A stretch of DNA of 64,000 bases from Carnimonas nigrificans ATCC BAA-78 (lineage in GTDB: Bacteria > Pseudomonadota > Gammaproteobacteria > Pseudomonadales > Halomonadaceae), in NCBI RefSeq assembly GCF_000526695.1, contig NZ_JAGO01000012.1:248001-312000 (forward strand). The letters are read 5' to 3'. A program made the translations under genes and the position numbers. Below, one piece after another: positions 26,275 through 35,339 of this stretch. Each line of letters opens with the position of its first letter. Position 1 is the stretch's first letter. A model generated the notes under the pieces. It was not told where the DNA came from and did not search any database. It saw only the letters and a program-made list of their open reading frames with translations.

Positions 26275-27318
26275 ATGCTCGAATGGCTCTATCATTTTGG
26301 GCTTTTTGTGGCCGAAGTGGCCATTATTGTAGTGGCGATCGGCATTGTTATCGGCCTGATTGCACGCCAGAAATCGCAGCGCGGCGAGCGTGAAGCGGCA
26401 CTGGTGATACGCGATCGCGGCGAGCACTTTCGCAAGCGCCAGCAGCGTTTGGCACTGGCTCGCCTCTCTTCCGCTCAAGCAGAGAAGGCACAGAAGGCGT
26501 GGGACAAGGAAGAGAAGCAAAAGGCCAAACAGCAGAAGAAGCAGCCCGCCGAGGGCAAAAAGGCGGTGTGGGTCGTTGATTTCAATGGTGATATTCGCGC
26601 CAGCGCAACGCCCGAGCTAAGCGAGCAGATCAGCGCCATTTTGCTGGCCGCCCAGAAGGGTGATGAGGTGGTGGTGCGTCTCGAATCCGGCGGAGGGATG
26701 GTTCATGCCTACGGGCTAGCGTCATCCCAGCTTGATCGGTTGCGCCACGCTGACCTTACGCTAACCGTATGCGTCGATAAGGTAGCGGCGAGCGGCGGTT
26801 ACATGATGGCGTGCTGCGCCGATCATCTGGTGGCGGCTCCCTTTGCCGTGGTCGGCTCCATTGGTGTAGTGGCGCAGATTCCAAATATTCATCGTCTGCT
26901 GAAGAAAAACGACGTTGATGTCGATGTGCTGACGGCTGGCAAACATAAGCGCACGCTGACCATGCTGGGGGAAAATACCGAGGAAGGTCGCGAGAAGTTT
27001 CTTGAGGATCTGGCGGATACCCATGCGCTGTTTAAACGGTTTGTCGGCGAACGGCGTCCGCAGCTCGCCATCGACGATATTGCCACCGGTGATACCTGGT
27101 ATGGCAGCGAAGCGGTGGGTAACGGCCTGATCGACGAGGTAGGCACCAGTGAGGAGTATCTCCAGCGTGCTTCACAGCAGGCCAAAGTGCTGGAGATTGC
27201 GTTTAAAAAACCGCGCAGCCTTTCACAGCGTCTCGGCAAGCAGTCAAGCGCTGCCATTGAGCGCGGCGTTGATCGCGCCTTCGAGCGTCTGGCACGTTTG
27301 AGCTGGGAGAAGCATTAA
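26275..27318 (+). CDS. sohB: S49-family membrane protease SohB
   Basis: Inner-membrane serine protease of the signal-peptide-peptidase A family. The 347-residue protein has an N-terminal membrane helix (about 10-30), a charged Lys/Glu/Gln-rich stretch (about 60-95), and the S49 domain. The nucleophile Ser lies in DKVAASGGYMMA near 166-177 and the general-base Lys in TAGKHKRTLTM near 220-230. Size and architecture match SohB. GGAGAA lies just before the start. Confidence 0.93.
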   Translation: MLEWLYHFGLFVAEVAIIVVAIGIVIGLIARQKSQRGEREAALVIRDRGEHFRKRQQRLALARLSSAQAEKAQKAWDKEEKQKAKQQKKQPAEGKKAVWVVDFNGDIRASATPELSEQISAILLAAQKGDEVVVRLESGGGMVHAYGLASSQLDRLRHADLTLTVCVDKVAASGGYMMACCADHLVAAPFAVVGSIGVVAQIPNIHRLLKKNDVDVDVLTAGKHKRTLTMLGENTEEGREKFLEDLADTHALFKRFVGERRPQLAIDDIATGDTWYGSEAVGNGLIDEVGTSEEYLQRASQQAKVLEIAFKKPRSLSQRLGKQSSAAIERGVDRAFERLARLSWEKH

Positions 27319-27376
27319 TGCACGCGGTTGCGCGTTTGGTAATAACAGTGGTTAATGCGGCGAGCCGTACAATCTT

Positions 27377-28033
27377 ATGAACCTTGAGATGGAACCTTCC
27401 CAGCAGCGCCGTCGAGCCCTGGCGGTGCTGGTTATTCTGCACACGCTGATTATTTGCGCGAGCAACTATCTGGTTCAGCTGCCGATCGAAATTGCCGGCT
27501 TCCATACCACCTGGGGCGCTTTCAGCTTTCCGCTTATTTTCGTGACCACCGATCTGACCGTGCGTCTGATGGGCAAGCGTTCAGCGCGCAAGCTGATTGC
27601 ACAGGTCATGCTACCGGCCCTGATTCTCTCCTATGTAATTTCAGTGCTCTGGCAGCAGGGCGCATTTCGGGGTTTTGGTGCGCTGCTGGAATGGAACACT
27701 TTCGTCGCTCGCATCGCGCTGGCAAGCTTCTCCGCCTATGTGTTCGGGCAGTTGCTGGATATTCAGGTATTCGACCGCTTGCGGCGGCTGCCGCAGTGGT
27801 GGATTGCACCCACCGCCTCGACCATTTTTGGCATGTTGATAGATACGCTGGCGTTTTTCGCGGTAGCGTTTTATCGCGGCCCTGATCCCTTTATGGCGCA
27901 GCACTGGCTTGAAATCGGCATCGTCGATTATGTAATCAAGCTGATAATAGGGCTGTTGCTGTTCGTGCCGTTATACGGCGCACTGCTCAACCTGCTGCTG
28001 CGTATGCTGGGACGTTTGGATGGTCATGGATAG
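27377..28033 (+). CDS. yhhQ: Queuosine-precursor transporter family protein
   Basis: A 218-residue integral membrane protein of the YhhQ/VUT-1 family, which imports 7-cyano-7-deazaguanine and related queuosine precursors. LVQLPIEIAGFHTTWGAFSFPLIFVTTDLTVR (about 35-66) is the family core, with six or so hydrophobic helices and FGMLIDTLAFF near 150. It follows sohB by 58 bases in the same direction. Substrate assignment is by family. Confidence 0.9.
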   Translation: MNLEMEPSQQRRRALAVLVILHTLIICASNYLVQLPIEIAGFHTTWGAFSFPLIFVTTDLTVRLMGKRSARKLIAQVMLPALILSYVISVLWQQGAFRGFGALLEWNTFVARIALASFSAYVFGQLLDIQVFDRLRRLPQWWIAPTASTIFGMLIDTLAFFAVAFYRGPDPFMAQHWLEIGIVDYVIKLIIGLLLFVPLYGALLNLLLRMLGRLDGHG

Positions 28034-28089
28034 AGGGAAGGGGCGTTGGGTAATGTCTTCCCTATTGCGATCTGATCTGTGACGTAAAG

Positions 28090-28120
28090 GAAGGGGGCGG
28101 GATATTCACTCCCGCTTTCC
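28090..28120 (+). terminator. Probable hairpin terminator after yhhQ
   Basis: GGAAGGGGGCGGGA and TCCCGCTTTCC can pair around a TATTCAC loop, with a short T-run in the 3' arm. It is weaker than the other terminators in the window. Confidence 0.45.
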
Positions 28121-28165
28121 GCTATTACACACCGCCGATGAGCACAGCAAGAAGAGAGAACAGAG

Positions 28166-28951
28166 ATGGCGTTGAATCTTCACTACATTGAGCAGGGCAC
28201 GCCGCGCAGCGATCGGCTGCCGCTGGTTATTCTGCATGGACTGCTCGGCAGCGCTGACAATTGGCGCAGCGCTCTGAAGGCGTTTGGCCGCGATCGCCAT
28301 GTGATCGCGCTTGATCTGCGTAATCATGGCGCATCGCCCCATGCACGCGATACCCGCTATACAGCGCTGGCAGAAGATGTGGTTGCTACCCTGGATGCCT
28401 TGAATATTCAGCGCTTCGATCTGATTGGTCACTCCATGGGAGGCAAGAGCGCCATGATGCTGGCGCAGCGCTATCCGCACTGTGTGGCGCGCTTGATCGT
28501 GGTGGATATTGCGCCGGTTGCCTACCAGCACGGTCATCGCCGCGAGTTTGATGCCATGCAGGCCGTGGCGAGCACTGACATTGAAAGTCGCCAGCAGGCC
28601 GATGAGATCATGCAGCGCTATATTGATGACCTGCCGACACGCCAGTTTCTGGCGACCAACCTCAAGCGCGACAGCACCAGTGGAAAGCTAAGCTGGCGGG
28701 TTGGGCTGAATGAGCTTATCGAGGGCTATGCCGAGATTGCTGCTGCGCCTCTGGCGGGAGGCAATGCCGAGGTGCCGACACTGCTGATTCGTGGCCGCGA
28801 TTCCGACTACGCCACGCATCAGGGCGTCGATGCACTGCGCGAGCTGTTCCCAAGGCTTGAGGTTGTCACTCTTGATACCGGTCACTGGGTACACGCGCAG
28901 GACTTCAAGTCATTCAAGGCTGCGGTAGATCAGTTTTTGGGAAGTGAATAG
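28166..28951 (+). CDS. ybfF: Alpha/beta hydrolase, YbfF esterase type
   Basis: A 261-residue alpha/beta-fold esterase. The nucleophile elbow GHSMGGKSAMMLA lies near residues 89-101, preceded by LHGLLGSADNWR (about 25-36) and LDLRNHGASPH. The late catalytic His is in TGHWVHAQDF. These match YbfF acyl-CoA or short-chain esterases. Ribosome-binding site AGAGAACAGAG precedes the ATG. The natural substrate is unknown. Confidence 0.88.
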   Translation: MALNLHYIEQGTPRSDRLPLVILHGLLGSADNWRSALKAFGRDRHVIALDLRNHGASPHARDTRYTALAEDVVATLDALNIQRFDLIGHSMGGKSAMMLAQRYPHCVARLIVVDIAPVAYQHGHRREFDAMQAVASTDIESRQQADEIMQRYIDDLPTRQFLATNLKRDSTSGKLSWRVGLNELIEGYAEIAAAPLAGGNAEVPTLLIRGRDSDYATHQGVDALRELFPRLEVVTLDTGHWVHAQDFKSFKAAVDQFLGSE

Positions 28952-29095
28952 CCTGTACCTTCAAAGCCATTAGGCGACGCTGCAATAGGTCGCCGAACAG
29001 TGAAGAACTTTACAGAAAATACAGACAGGACATACAGAAAGGCGAGGGCATGCCTCCACCGCCTCACGTCCAGTACGTCGCAGTAAGCGAAACCC

Positions 29096-29524
29096 TTACC
29101 CTTTGAGAAAACGCTTCATGGCGGTAACGGTTTCGTCGCTGCAATGATGCTCGATTCCTTCGGAGTCAGCGCGCGCGATATCCTCGGGCACCCCGAATTG
29201 GCGCAGCACTTCCAGCACAACTTCATGGCGGGCGGCAACCTTCTCGGCCAGGGTTTCACCCTCTTCGGTCAGAAAGATACCGCGATAGGGGCGTGCGTTG
29301 ACCAGCCCATCGCGCTTGAGCTTGCCAACCACCTTCGAGACAGCGGCTGGGCTAACGCCAAAGCGCTCGGCAAGATCGCTGGCGCGCGCTTCCCCAAGCT
29401 GATGATGCAGATGAGCAATTTCCTCTACATAGTCTTCGACCAGCTCGCGCTGATGATCCTGACGAACGCGGTCAAAGTGTTCGTGGTGAGGAAGCGATTC
29501 CATGAGCTTAGCAATTCTCTTCAA
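29096..29524 (-). CDS. mntR: Manganese-responsive regulator of the DtxR family
   Basis: A 142-residue DtxR/MntR-type repressor. The N-terminal winged helix (YVEEIAHLHHQLGEARASDLAERFGVSPAAVSKVVGKL region) precedes metal-site residues, including ARHEVVLEVLRQFGVPEDIARADSEGIEH with its Glu and His ligands. It lacks the SH3-like domain of DtxR, like E. coli MntR. It is not linked to a transporter here, but mntH is about 18 kb away. Its likely role is repression of mntH under manganese excess (family knowledge). Confidence 0.92.
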   Translation of the reverse strand: MKRIAKLMESLPHHEHFDRVRQDHQRELVEDYVEEIAHLHHQLGEARASDLAERFGVSPAAVSKVVGKLKRDGLVNARPYRGIFLTEEGETLAEKVAARHEVVLEVLRQFGVPEDIARADSEGIEHHCSDETVTAMKRFLKG

Positions 29525-29687
29525 TCATAAAGTGGTGAAACTACCATATGGGGCTGTTCTTCGATAGGCGAGCGGCCTAATCTGCGCAATAACGTCCAAT
29601 TATTTATGGCATGCCTGTCGTGTTTTTCTACGAAACCATAAGCATCAACAGGCACGAACAAACTTCAGCACAGGATGATGTGTCGCA

Positions 29688-30020
29688 ATGACAGCTCTCT
29701 CTTCGACCTCTTCGACGCCCAGCAAGACCCGCACCAGCTTTTATCGCAGGCTGTACGTCGCCTGGCTGATCGAGCAAAACATCGCCAGCGTGCCAGCCAT
29801 TACGTCACTCAGCGGTATGCCGCGTCGCACGGCTCAGGACACCATCCACGCCCTGCACGAGCTCGATATCCGATGCCGTTTTCACCAGACCGAAGGTGAA
29901 CGCCAGAATCAGGGGAGCTACGCAATAGAGAGCTGGGGCGCAATTAACCCCAGCTGGGTTCATCAGCATATCGGAGAGATCGCGGCACTGCTGGGATATC
30001 CATTGCCTGCGTCAGTGTGA
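29688..30020 (+). CDS. Winged helix-turn-helix protein of unknown role
   Basis: A 110-residue protein. The pattern FYRRLYVAWLIEQNIASVPAITSLSGMPRRTAQDTIHALHEL looks like a winged helix with recognition helix near 46-60. The C-terminus WGAINPSWVHQHIGEIAALLGYP is shared, to my memory, with small hypothetical regulators in pseudomonads and relatives. It overlaps the end of the convergent MFS gene by nine bases. DNA target unknown. Confidence 0.7.
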   Translation: MTALSSTSSTPSKTRTSFYRRLYVAWLIEQNIASVPAITSLSGMPRRTAQDTIHALHELDIRCRFHQTEGERQNQGSYAIESWGAINPSWVHQHIGEIAALLGYPLPASV

Positions 30021-31226
30021 CACCTCACTGCGCTGCTGACGGGAGAGGCGATGACAAAGCAGGGCACCCAGAAGTGCGACGATAGCGGCCACAAGATAGA
30101 TCGAGCGATAGCCAGCGCCTTCGATAACCAACCCAAGCAGCGGGCTGGAGAGCGCAATCCCCAAATCCTGAAACAGCGAGAAGCTGCCGATTGCCAGCGC
30201 TCGGTTGGCTGGTCCGGCGCGCTCGACGGCCAGAGTGCCCAGTGCAGGGAAGATCAGCGAGAAGCCTGCTCCACACAGTGCCGCTCCTATCATGGCGGCG
30301 ATAGGAGAGTAGAACAGTACGATCAGCGCAGTGCCTAACGCCTCTACCACCAGAGAGGCCAGCGTCACGACAAAACCACCGCGGCGGCTGATCTGGTCGG
30401 AGAAGAAGATTCTGACACCAATAAAAAAGAGCCCGAATAGCAGCAGCGCAATAGGGGTGCCCGACCAGCCATTGGCGGCAAACGCCAGCGCCATGAACGA
30501 CCACACCGCAGAAAATCCCACCGAGCCGGTAATCAGAACATTACCGAAGGGCAGTACCTTCTTGAAGACCTCGCGAAACCCCGACGGCGGAGCATTTTCA
30601 TGATGCTCGGGGCGCACAGGTTCATAGGTTCTGCACAAACACCAGCAGGCCATCGGCATCACCAGCGAAAGCAGGCCAATGGTGGTCAAGCCGCCAAATC
30701 CGCCTGGCAGGTTATAAAGCATCAGACCAACCGCAGCGCCAATAGCGATGCCGCCATAAGAACACACGCCATTCCACGAGATCGCAAAGGGCGTATTGAT
30801 TGGCCCTAGCCGGTGAATATTCCAGGCGATAACCCCCGTCGTTCCCCAGCTTTCTGCCCACCCCAGTGCCAGTCGGGATACTGCCAATATGGCAAACGCC
30901 AGCCAAGGGGTAGCACTGGTGATATCCGATACAAACAGCAGTGCTCCCGAAATTCCTGCGACAAGCAAGCCTCTTAATACCGATGTGCGCGGGCCGCGAC
31001 GGTCAATACGGCGACCGGCGGAAGGGCGCGAGGCGAAGGTACTGATGTATTGCAGCGACACGGCAAGCCCTGCAATCACGGCACTAAATCCCAGTTCGTG
31101 GCTGACAAACAGGGGAATGGCCGCCATGGGCAGGCCAATATTGAGATAAAGCGCCAGATTGAAGATCAATACCGGAAATATGCGAGTGAACGATGTTGCC
31201 TGAGTCAATTGTTGCGAAGATTGCAC
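30012..31226 (-). CDS. MFS transporter, YhhS-like
   Basis: A 404-residue major facilitator with about 12 hydrophobic segments. The start is GTG at 31226 with GGGAG seven bases upstream. The family loop FASRPSAGRRIDRRGPRTS near 65-83 is the MFS motif A, as in YhhS/YfcJ exporters. It is divergent from the tetronate cluster, so it could import or export a related sugar acid, or be an unrelated drug or metabolite efflux pump. The window shows no other transporter by the cluster. Confidence 0.85.
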   Translation of the reverse strand: MQSSQQLTQATSFTRIFPVLIFNLALYLNIGLPMAAIPLFVSHELGFSAVIAGLAVSLQYISTFASRPSAGRRIDRRGPRTSVLRGLLVAGISGALLFVSDITSATPWLAFAILAVSRLALGWAESWGTTGVIAWNIHRLGPINTPFAISWNGVCSYGGIAIGAAVGLMLYNLPGGFGGLTTIGLLSLVMPMACWCLCRTYEPVRPEHHENAPPSGFREVFKKVLPFGNVLITGSVGFSAVWSFMALAFAANGWSGTPIALLLFGLFFIGVRIFFSDQISRRGGFVVTLASLVVEALGTALIVLFYSPIAAMIGAALCGAGFSLIFPALGTLAVERAGPANRALAIGSFSLFQDLGIALSSPLLGLVIEGAGYRSIYLVAAIVALLGALLCHRLSRQQRSEVSH

Positions 31227-31342
31227 TTACTGCTCCCAGAGATGTCACGTTGTCGTTTTATAGCCGCAGCATATAACGGGATCGCACTCAGATGAACATC
31301 CAACGTGGTTTATAACAGCGTCAAGCCATCGCGCCACCTTCA

Positions 31343-31361
31343 TAACACTCCTTTAGTGTTA
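31343..31361. promoter_or_regulatory. Inverted repeat upstream of the tetronate cluster
   Basis: TAACACT and AGTGTTA form a perfect seven-base dyad with a five-base centre, in the region between the MFS gene and ltnD. A candidate operator. Confidence 0.45.
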
Positions 31362-31394
31362 GAAACCAAAGTTCAGTTGCCGATAACGATCATG

Positions 31395-31427
31395 AAGTAA
31401 CATTATTTATCATAATATTTGTTACTT
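31395..31427. promoter_or_regulatory. Long AT-rich inverted repeat upstream of ltnD, candidate operator
   Basis: AAGTAACA (31395-31402) and TGTTACTT (31420-31427) are exact complements around an AT-rich centre, 50 bases before the ltnD start. It is a good candidate site for the DeoR-type regulator in the cluster. Confidence 0.55.
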
Positions 31428-31476
31428 TTTGATTATTCATGAAATCGCACTGATGTCGGTGTGGGAGTAGCGTGCA

Positions 31477-32394
31477 ATGTCTCAGTCAGAATACCGGGTA
31501 TTGGTCGTGGGCTTAGGCTCCATGGGAGCAGGGGTAGCCAAATCCTGCGTGGCGGCCAGCCTTGATACCTACGGGCTTGATCTTGACCAGCAGCGCTGCG
31601 AGGAGCTGATGGCTACAGGCGCCACCTACGCAGGAGCCGCCATCAATGATGACGTGGCCGCGCAGCTCGATGCAGTAGTGATGCTGTTGGTTAACGCACA
31701 TCAGTGCCGTGCGGTGCTGTTTGGAGAAGGCGGACTGGCAGAGCGGCTCTCCGCCGGTAGCGCGGTGATGCTCTCATCGACCATGGCCGCTGACGATGCC
31801 ATCAGCATTGCCGCCGAGCTGGAACAGAAGGGACTGCATGTGCTGGATGCGCCGGTATCTGGTGGGGCAGCCAAGGCGGCGAGTGGTGATCTTTCGGTCA
31901 TGGCCGCGGGCCAGCCTCAGGTATTCGAGCAGCTTTCGCCAGTCCTGACGGCGATCGCGGCGCACGTACATCGCGTCGGAACCACCATCGGGCAGGGCGC
32001 AACCGTGAAAATCATTCATCAACTGCTGGCAGGCGTACATATTGCCGCCGCGGCTGAAGCGATGGCGCTCGCCAGTCGCGCGGATATTTCTATGGAAGCG
32101 CTGTATCAGGTGGTAACCAGCTCAGCGGGCAATAGCTGGATGTTTGAAAACCGTATGCGGCATGTGCTTGATGGCGATTATACGCCGCATTCAGCGGTGG
32201 ATATTTTCGTCAAGGATCTGGGGCTGGTGAATGAAACCGGCTTGAACCTGCGCTTTCCGCTGCCACTTGCCAGCACTGCTTACACGATGTTCGCCAACGC
32301 CTCCAATGCCGGTTTTGGAAAGGAAGACGACGCTGCCGTTATCAAGACTTTTGCCGGTATTACGCTGCCTGAAAAGGGAGGCAAATCATCATGA
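31477..32394 (+). CDS. ltnD: L-threonate dehydrogenase
   Basis: NAD-dependent 3-hydroxyisobutyrate-dehydrogenase-family enzyme that oxidises L-threonate to 2-oxo-tetronate. The 305-residue protein has the Rossmann motif VVGLGSMGAGVA near residues 10-21, the substrate loop DAPVSGGAAKAASGDLSVMA, and the catalytic Lys in GQGATVKIIHQLLAGVH. Its stop overlaps otnK. The role is assigned by sequence and by its place in an otnK-otnI-otnC cluster. Confidence 0.9.
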   Translation: MSQSEYRVLVVGLGSMGAGVAKSCVAASLDTYGLDLDQQRCEELMATGATYAGAAINDDVAAQLDAVVMLLVNAHQCRAVLFGEGGLAERLSAGSAVMLSSTMAADDAISIAAELEQKGLHVLDAPVSGGAAKAASGDLSVMAAGQPQVFEQLSPVLTAIAAHVHRVGTTIGQGATVKIIHQLLAGVHIAAAAEAMALASRADISMEALYQVVTSSAGNSWMFENRMRHVLDGDYTPHSAVDIFVKDLGLVNETGLNLRFPLPLASTAYTMFANASNAGFGKEDDAAVIKTFAGITLPEKGGKSS

Positions 32395-33653
32395 CGCTAG
32401 GAATCATTGCCGATGATTTTACCGGTGCCACTGATGTAGCCGGCTTTCTGGTCAATAACGGATTGCGCACCTTGCAGCTCAATGGTGTCCCTGAAGCGCC
32501 CGTCGATATTGAAGCCGATGCTGTCGTTATTAGCCTGAAGAGCCGTTCATGTTCTGCACAGCGCGCCATTGAGCAAAGTCTCGCGGCGCTGAAGTGGCTA
32601 CAAACTCATGGCTGTCAGCGCTTTTTCTTCAAGTATTGCTCCACCTTCGACAGTACGGCAGAAGGCAATATCGGGCCTGTTACCGATGCACTGCTGGAGG
32701 CGCTGGGTGAGTCCTTCACGGTGATCTGCCCGGCACTTCCCGTCAATGGACGCACCACCTATCAGGGCTATCTCTTCGTTAATGGCGTGCCGCTGAACGA
32801 GTCGGGAATGCGTCACCATCCAGTGACACCCATGACAGATGCCAATCTGATGCGGGTGATGGAAGGGCAAGCGGGCGGTCAGGCGGGTAATGTCACCGTC
32901 GATCAGGTTGAAAAGGGCGTTGAGGCAGTACGTGCGCAGTTGAGCACGCTGAAGCAGCAGGGCAAGCGTTACGCGGTGCTGGATGCCTTGAATGACCGGC
33001 ATTTGCAGACAATAGGTGAAGCCGTTGATGGGCTTACGCTGGTCACGGGTGGCTCCGGTCTTGCAGATGGTATGACGCGCCACTGGGAAGGCCGGCCAAA
33101 CGCTGAACAGGCCGGTGCTCCGAATGCGGGAAGCACCGTGATTCTCGCAGGCTCCTGCTCAGAGATGACCAACCGCCAGGTAACCGCCTATCGGGATAGT
33201 GTGGCATCGCTGGCGATAGCACCCGATCGCGCCATGGCAGAAGATTTAACGGCTTACGTCAATGAACTGGTCGATTGGTTTGCACGCCAGCCCAATACTC
33301 CTCACGCACCGCTGATCTACGCCACCATGCCGCCCGCGGAGTTAAAACAGGTGCAGGAGCGTTACGGTGCTCATCACGCCAGCGAACGAATCGAAACGCT
33401 CTTCGGCGCGTTGGCAGCCGCGCTCGCCGATACCGGCGTTAGCCGCTTTATTATTGCCGGCGGCGAAACTTCGGGTGCGGTCACACAGGCGCTGGGCATC
33501 AACGGCTTCATTATCGGCCCTCAGATAGCGCCAGGGGTGCCGTGGGTAAAAGCCCTCGATCACAGCAAATCTCTTGCGTTGAAATCGGGAAACTTCGGCG
33601 CCGATATCTTCTTTTTCGATGCACAACGCATCGCCGACCAGAATACGGATTGA
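32391..33653 (+). CDS. otnK: 3-oxo-tetronate kinase
   Basis: Phosphorylates 3-oxo-tetronate to the 4-phosphate (DUF1537 family). The 420-residue protein starts with LGIIADDFTGATDVAGFLV (about 3-21), the substrate-domain signature. FKYCSTFDSTAEGNIGPVTDAL and PVNGRTTYQGYLFVNGVPL follow, and near the C-terminus the nucleotide-site motif IIAGGETSGAVTQALG. All are diagnostic. The start overlaps ltnD by four bases. Confidence 0.94.
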   Translation: MTLGIIADDFTGATDVAGFLVNNGLRTLQLNGVPEAPVDIEADAVVISLKSRSCSAQRAIEQSLAALKWLQTHGCQRFFFKYCSTFDSTAEGNIGPVTDALLEALGESFTVICPALPVNGRTTYQGYLFVNGVPLNESGMRHHPVTPMTDANLMRVMEGQAGGQAGNVTVDQVEKGVEAVRAQLSTLKQQGKRYAVLDALNDRHLQTIGEAVDGLTLVTGGSGLADGMTRHWEGRPNAEQAGAPNAGSTVILAGSCSEMTNRQVTAYRDSVASLAIAPDRAMAEDLTAYVNELVDWFARQPNTPHAPLIYATMPPAELKQVQERYGAHHASERIETLFGALAAALADTGVSRFIIAGGETSGAVTQALGINGFIIGPQIAPGVPWVKALDHSKSLALKSGNFGADIFFFDAQRIADQNTD

Positions 33654-34444
33654 TGGATATGCCACGTTTTGCTGCCAATCTCACCATGATGTTTACCGAA
33701 GTGCCTTTTATGGAGCGTTTCGGGCGGGCCGCGGCAGCTGGGTTTAGCGCTGTTGAATACCTGTTTCCCTATGCGCACGATGCCGAAGAGATCGCCCATG
33801 AATTAACTCAGCATCAGTTGACGCAGGTGCTGTTCAATCTTCCGCCGGGCAATTGGGAAGCCGGTGAGCGCGGACTGGCGGCCATTCCTGGAAGAGAGCA
33901 GGAGTTCAGAGAGAGCGTTGAAAAAGCGCTCCATTATGCGCAGACGCTGGGCTGCCAGCAGCTTCACGCCATGGCGGGAATAACACGCGGCCTGGATAGT
34001 GCACAGTGCCAGCGCACCTTCATTGATAATTTCCGCTATGCCGCTGACCGACTTGCTCCACATGGCATCACGCTTCTGGTCGAGCCGATTAATCAGCGCG
34101 ATATGCCCGGTTACTTTATCTCTCATCAGCAGGAAGCGGTGCGCCTTCTGGAGCAGGTAGATCGTGCCAATGTCGCGGTTCAGCTCGATCTTTATCATGC
34201 GCAGATCATGGAAGGAGATCTGACACGGTTGATGGAGCGAATGCAGGGCCGGTTCAGCCATGTGCAGATAGCGTCGGTACCCGATCGTCACGAACCCGAT
34301 GAAGGTGAGCTGAATGCTGAATGGCTGTTTCAGCAACTGGATCAGCAGGGGTATCGCGGCAGGATTGGCTGTGAATATCACCCGCGCGGGCGTACCGAAG
34401 AGGGGCTTGAATGGCTATCGAAGCATCGGAGCGCTGCGCCATGA
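33653..34444 (+). CDS. otnI: 2-oxo-tetronate isomerase
   Basis: Interconverts 2-oxo- and 3-oxo-tetronate (hydroxypyruvate-isomerase-like TIM barrel). I start at the ATG at 33653, which overlaps the otnK stop; the longer open frame lies inside otnK. The 263-residue product shows RFAANLTMMFTEVPFMERF at the start, FNLPPGNWEAGERGLA, LLVEPINQRDMPGYF near 143-157 with the metal ligand Glu, and QLDLYHAQIMEGD. Normal length. Confidence 0.93.
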   Translation: MDMPRFAANLTMMFTEVPFMERFGRAAAAGFSAVEYLFPYAHDAEEIAHELTQHQLTQVLFNLPPGNWEAGERGLAAIPGREQEFRESVEKALHYAQTLGCQQLHAMAGITRGLDSAQCQRTFIDNFRYAADRLAPHGITLLVEPINQRDMPGYFISHQQEAVRLLEQVDRANVAVQLDLYHAQIMEGDLTRLMERMQGRFSHVQIASVPDRHEPDEGELNAEWLFQQLDQQGYRGRIGCEYHPRGRTEEGLEWLSKHRSAAP

Positions 34445-35235
34445 TTCCAGCCAAACGCCAGACTGAAATCATCAATCTGCTGTTGCATCGCGGCATTGTG
34501 ACCACAGTGGAGCTGGCATCGTTGCTCGATGTATCGTCGATGACCATCCGGCGCGACATTCGGGTGCTGGAAGAGCAGGGCAGAGTGGTGGCCGTCAGCG
34601 GCGGCGCTCAGTTGGCCGGACGGCTTTTCAAGGAGCCTTCGCATCTTGATAAAAGCGAGCTTCATACGCCAGAGAAAGGCGCTATCGGCGAGCTGGCCGC
34701 CCGCCTGCTCAGCCCCAATATGACGGTATATCTGGATGCGGGCACCACGGTCCTGGAGATTGCCCATCACTTGGTCAATCGCAGCGACCTGACCATCGTG
34801 ACCAATGATTTCGTTACCGCTGCCTTTATTGCCAAAGAGACTCACTGCGAGCTGTGGCATACAGGCGGCATGGTCGAACGCGAAAACCAGTCGTGTATTG
34901 GCAGCGCCGCCGCCGAGATGATTCGCCGCTTTAATTTCGATCTCGCCTTTATCTCCACCTCATCCTTCGATCAGCGCGGCGTATCCACCCCCAGCGAATC
35001 CAAGGTAGCGGTCAAGCAAGCCATCGCCGACAGCTCGCATCGGCGCGTACTGGTCACCGACAGCAGCAAATACGGCATGTTCTCAGCCTTCTGCGCGCTC
35101 CCGCTCAGCCGCTTGACCGATGTAGTCAGCGATAGCGAACTGCCGCAAAGCGCCCGCGACCTCATCATCCAGCAGGGCGTTCAGCTACATCTCACTAACA
35201 GTATTGAAACCAACGCACTTGAAGTGGCCCGATGA
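34441..35235 (+). CDS. DeoR-family transcriptional regulator of the tetronate cluster
   Basis: A 264-residue regulator starting in the otnI stop (ATGA). The N-terminal helix-turn-helix (RQTEIINLLLHRGIVTTVELASLLDVSSMTIRRDI, about 6-40) precedes a sugar-phosphate-sensing domain with LDAGTTVLEIAHHL near 98-111 and VTDSSKYGMFSAF near 202-214. Its place inside the operon points to local control, probably by a tetronate phosphate. In many relatives the regulator is divergent; here it is embedded. Confidence 0.9.
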   Translation: MIPAKRQTEIINLLLHRGIVTTVELASLLDVSSMTIRRDIRVLEEQGRVVAVSGGAQLAGRLFKEPSHLDKSELHTPEKGAIGELAARLLSPNMTVYLDAGTTVLEIAHHLVNRSDLTIVTNDFVTAAFIAKETHCELWHTGGMVERENQSCIGSAAAEMIRRFNFDLAFISTSSFDQRGVSTPSESKVAVKQAIADSSHRRVLVTDSSKYGMFSAFCALPLSRLTDVVSDSELPQSARDLIIQQGVQLHLTNSIETNALEVAR

Positions 35236-35339
35236 ATATCGGAATGACCAGCACTAGTAAATTTCGACTTATCCCGCCACTCAAACGGGAGTTCTCAGCA
35301 GAAATTCTGCCTGCACCTTAATGAATTTGGAGCAAAGTC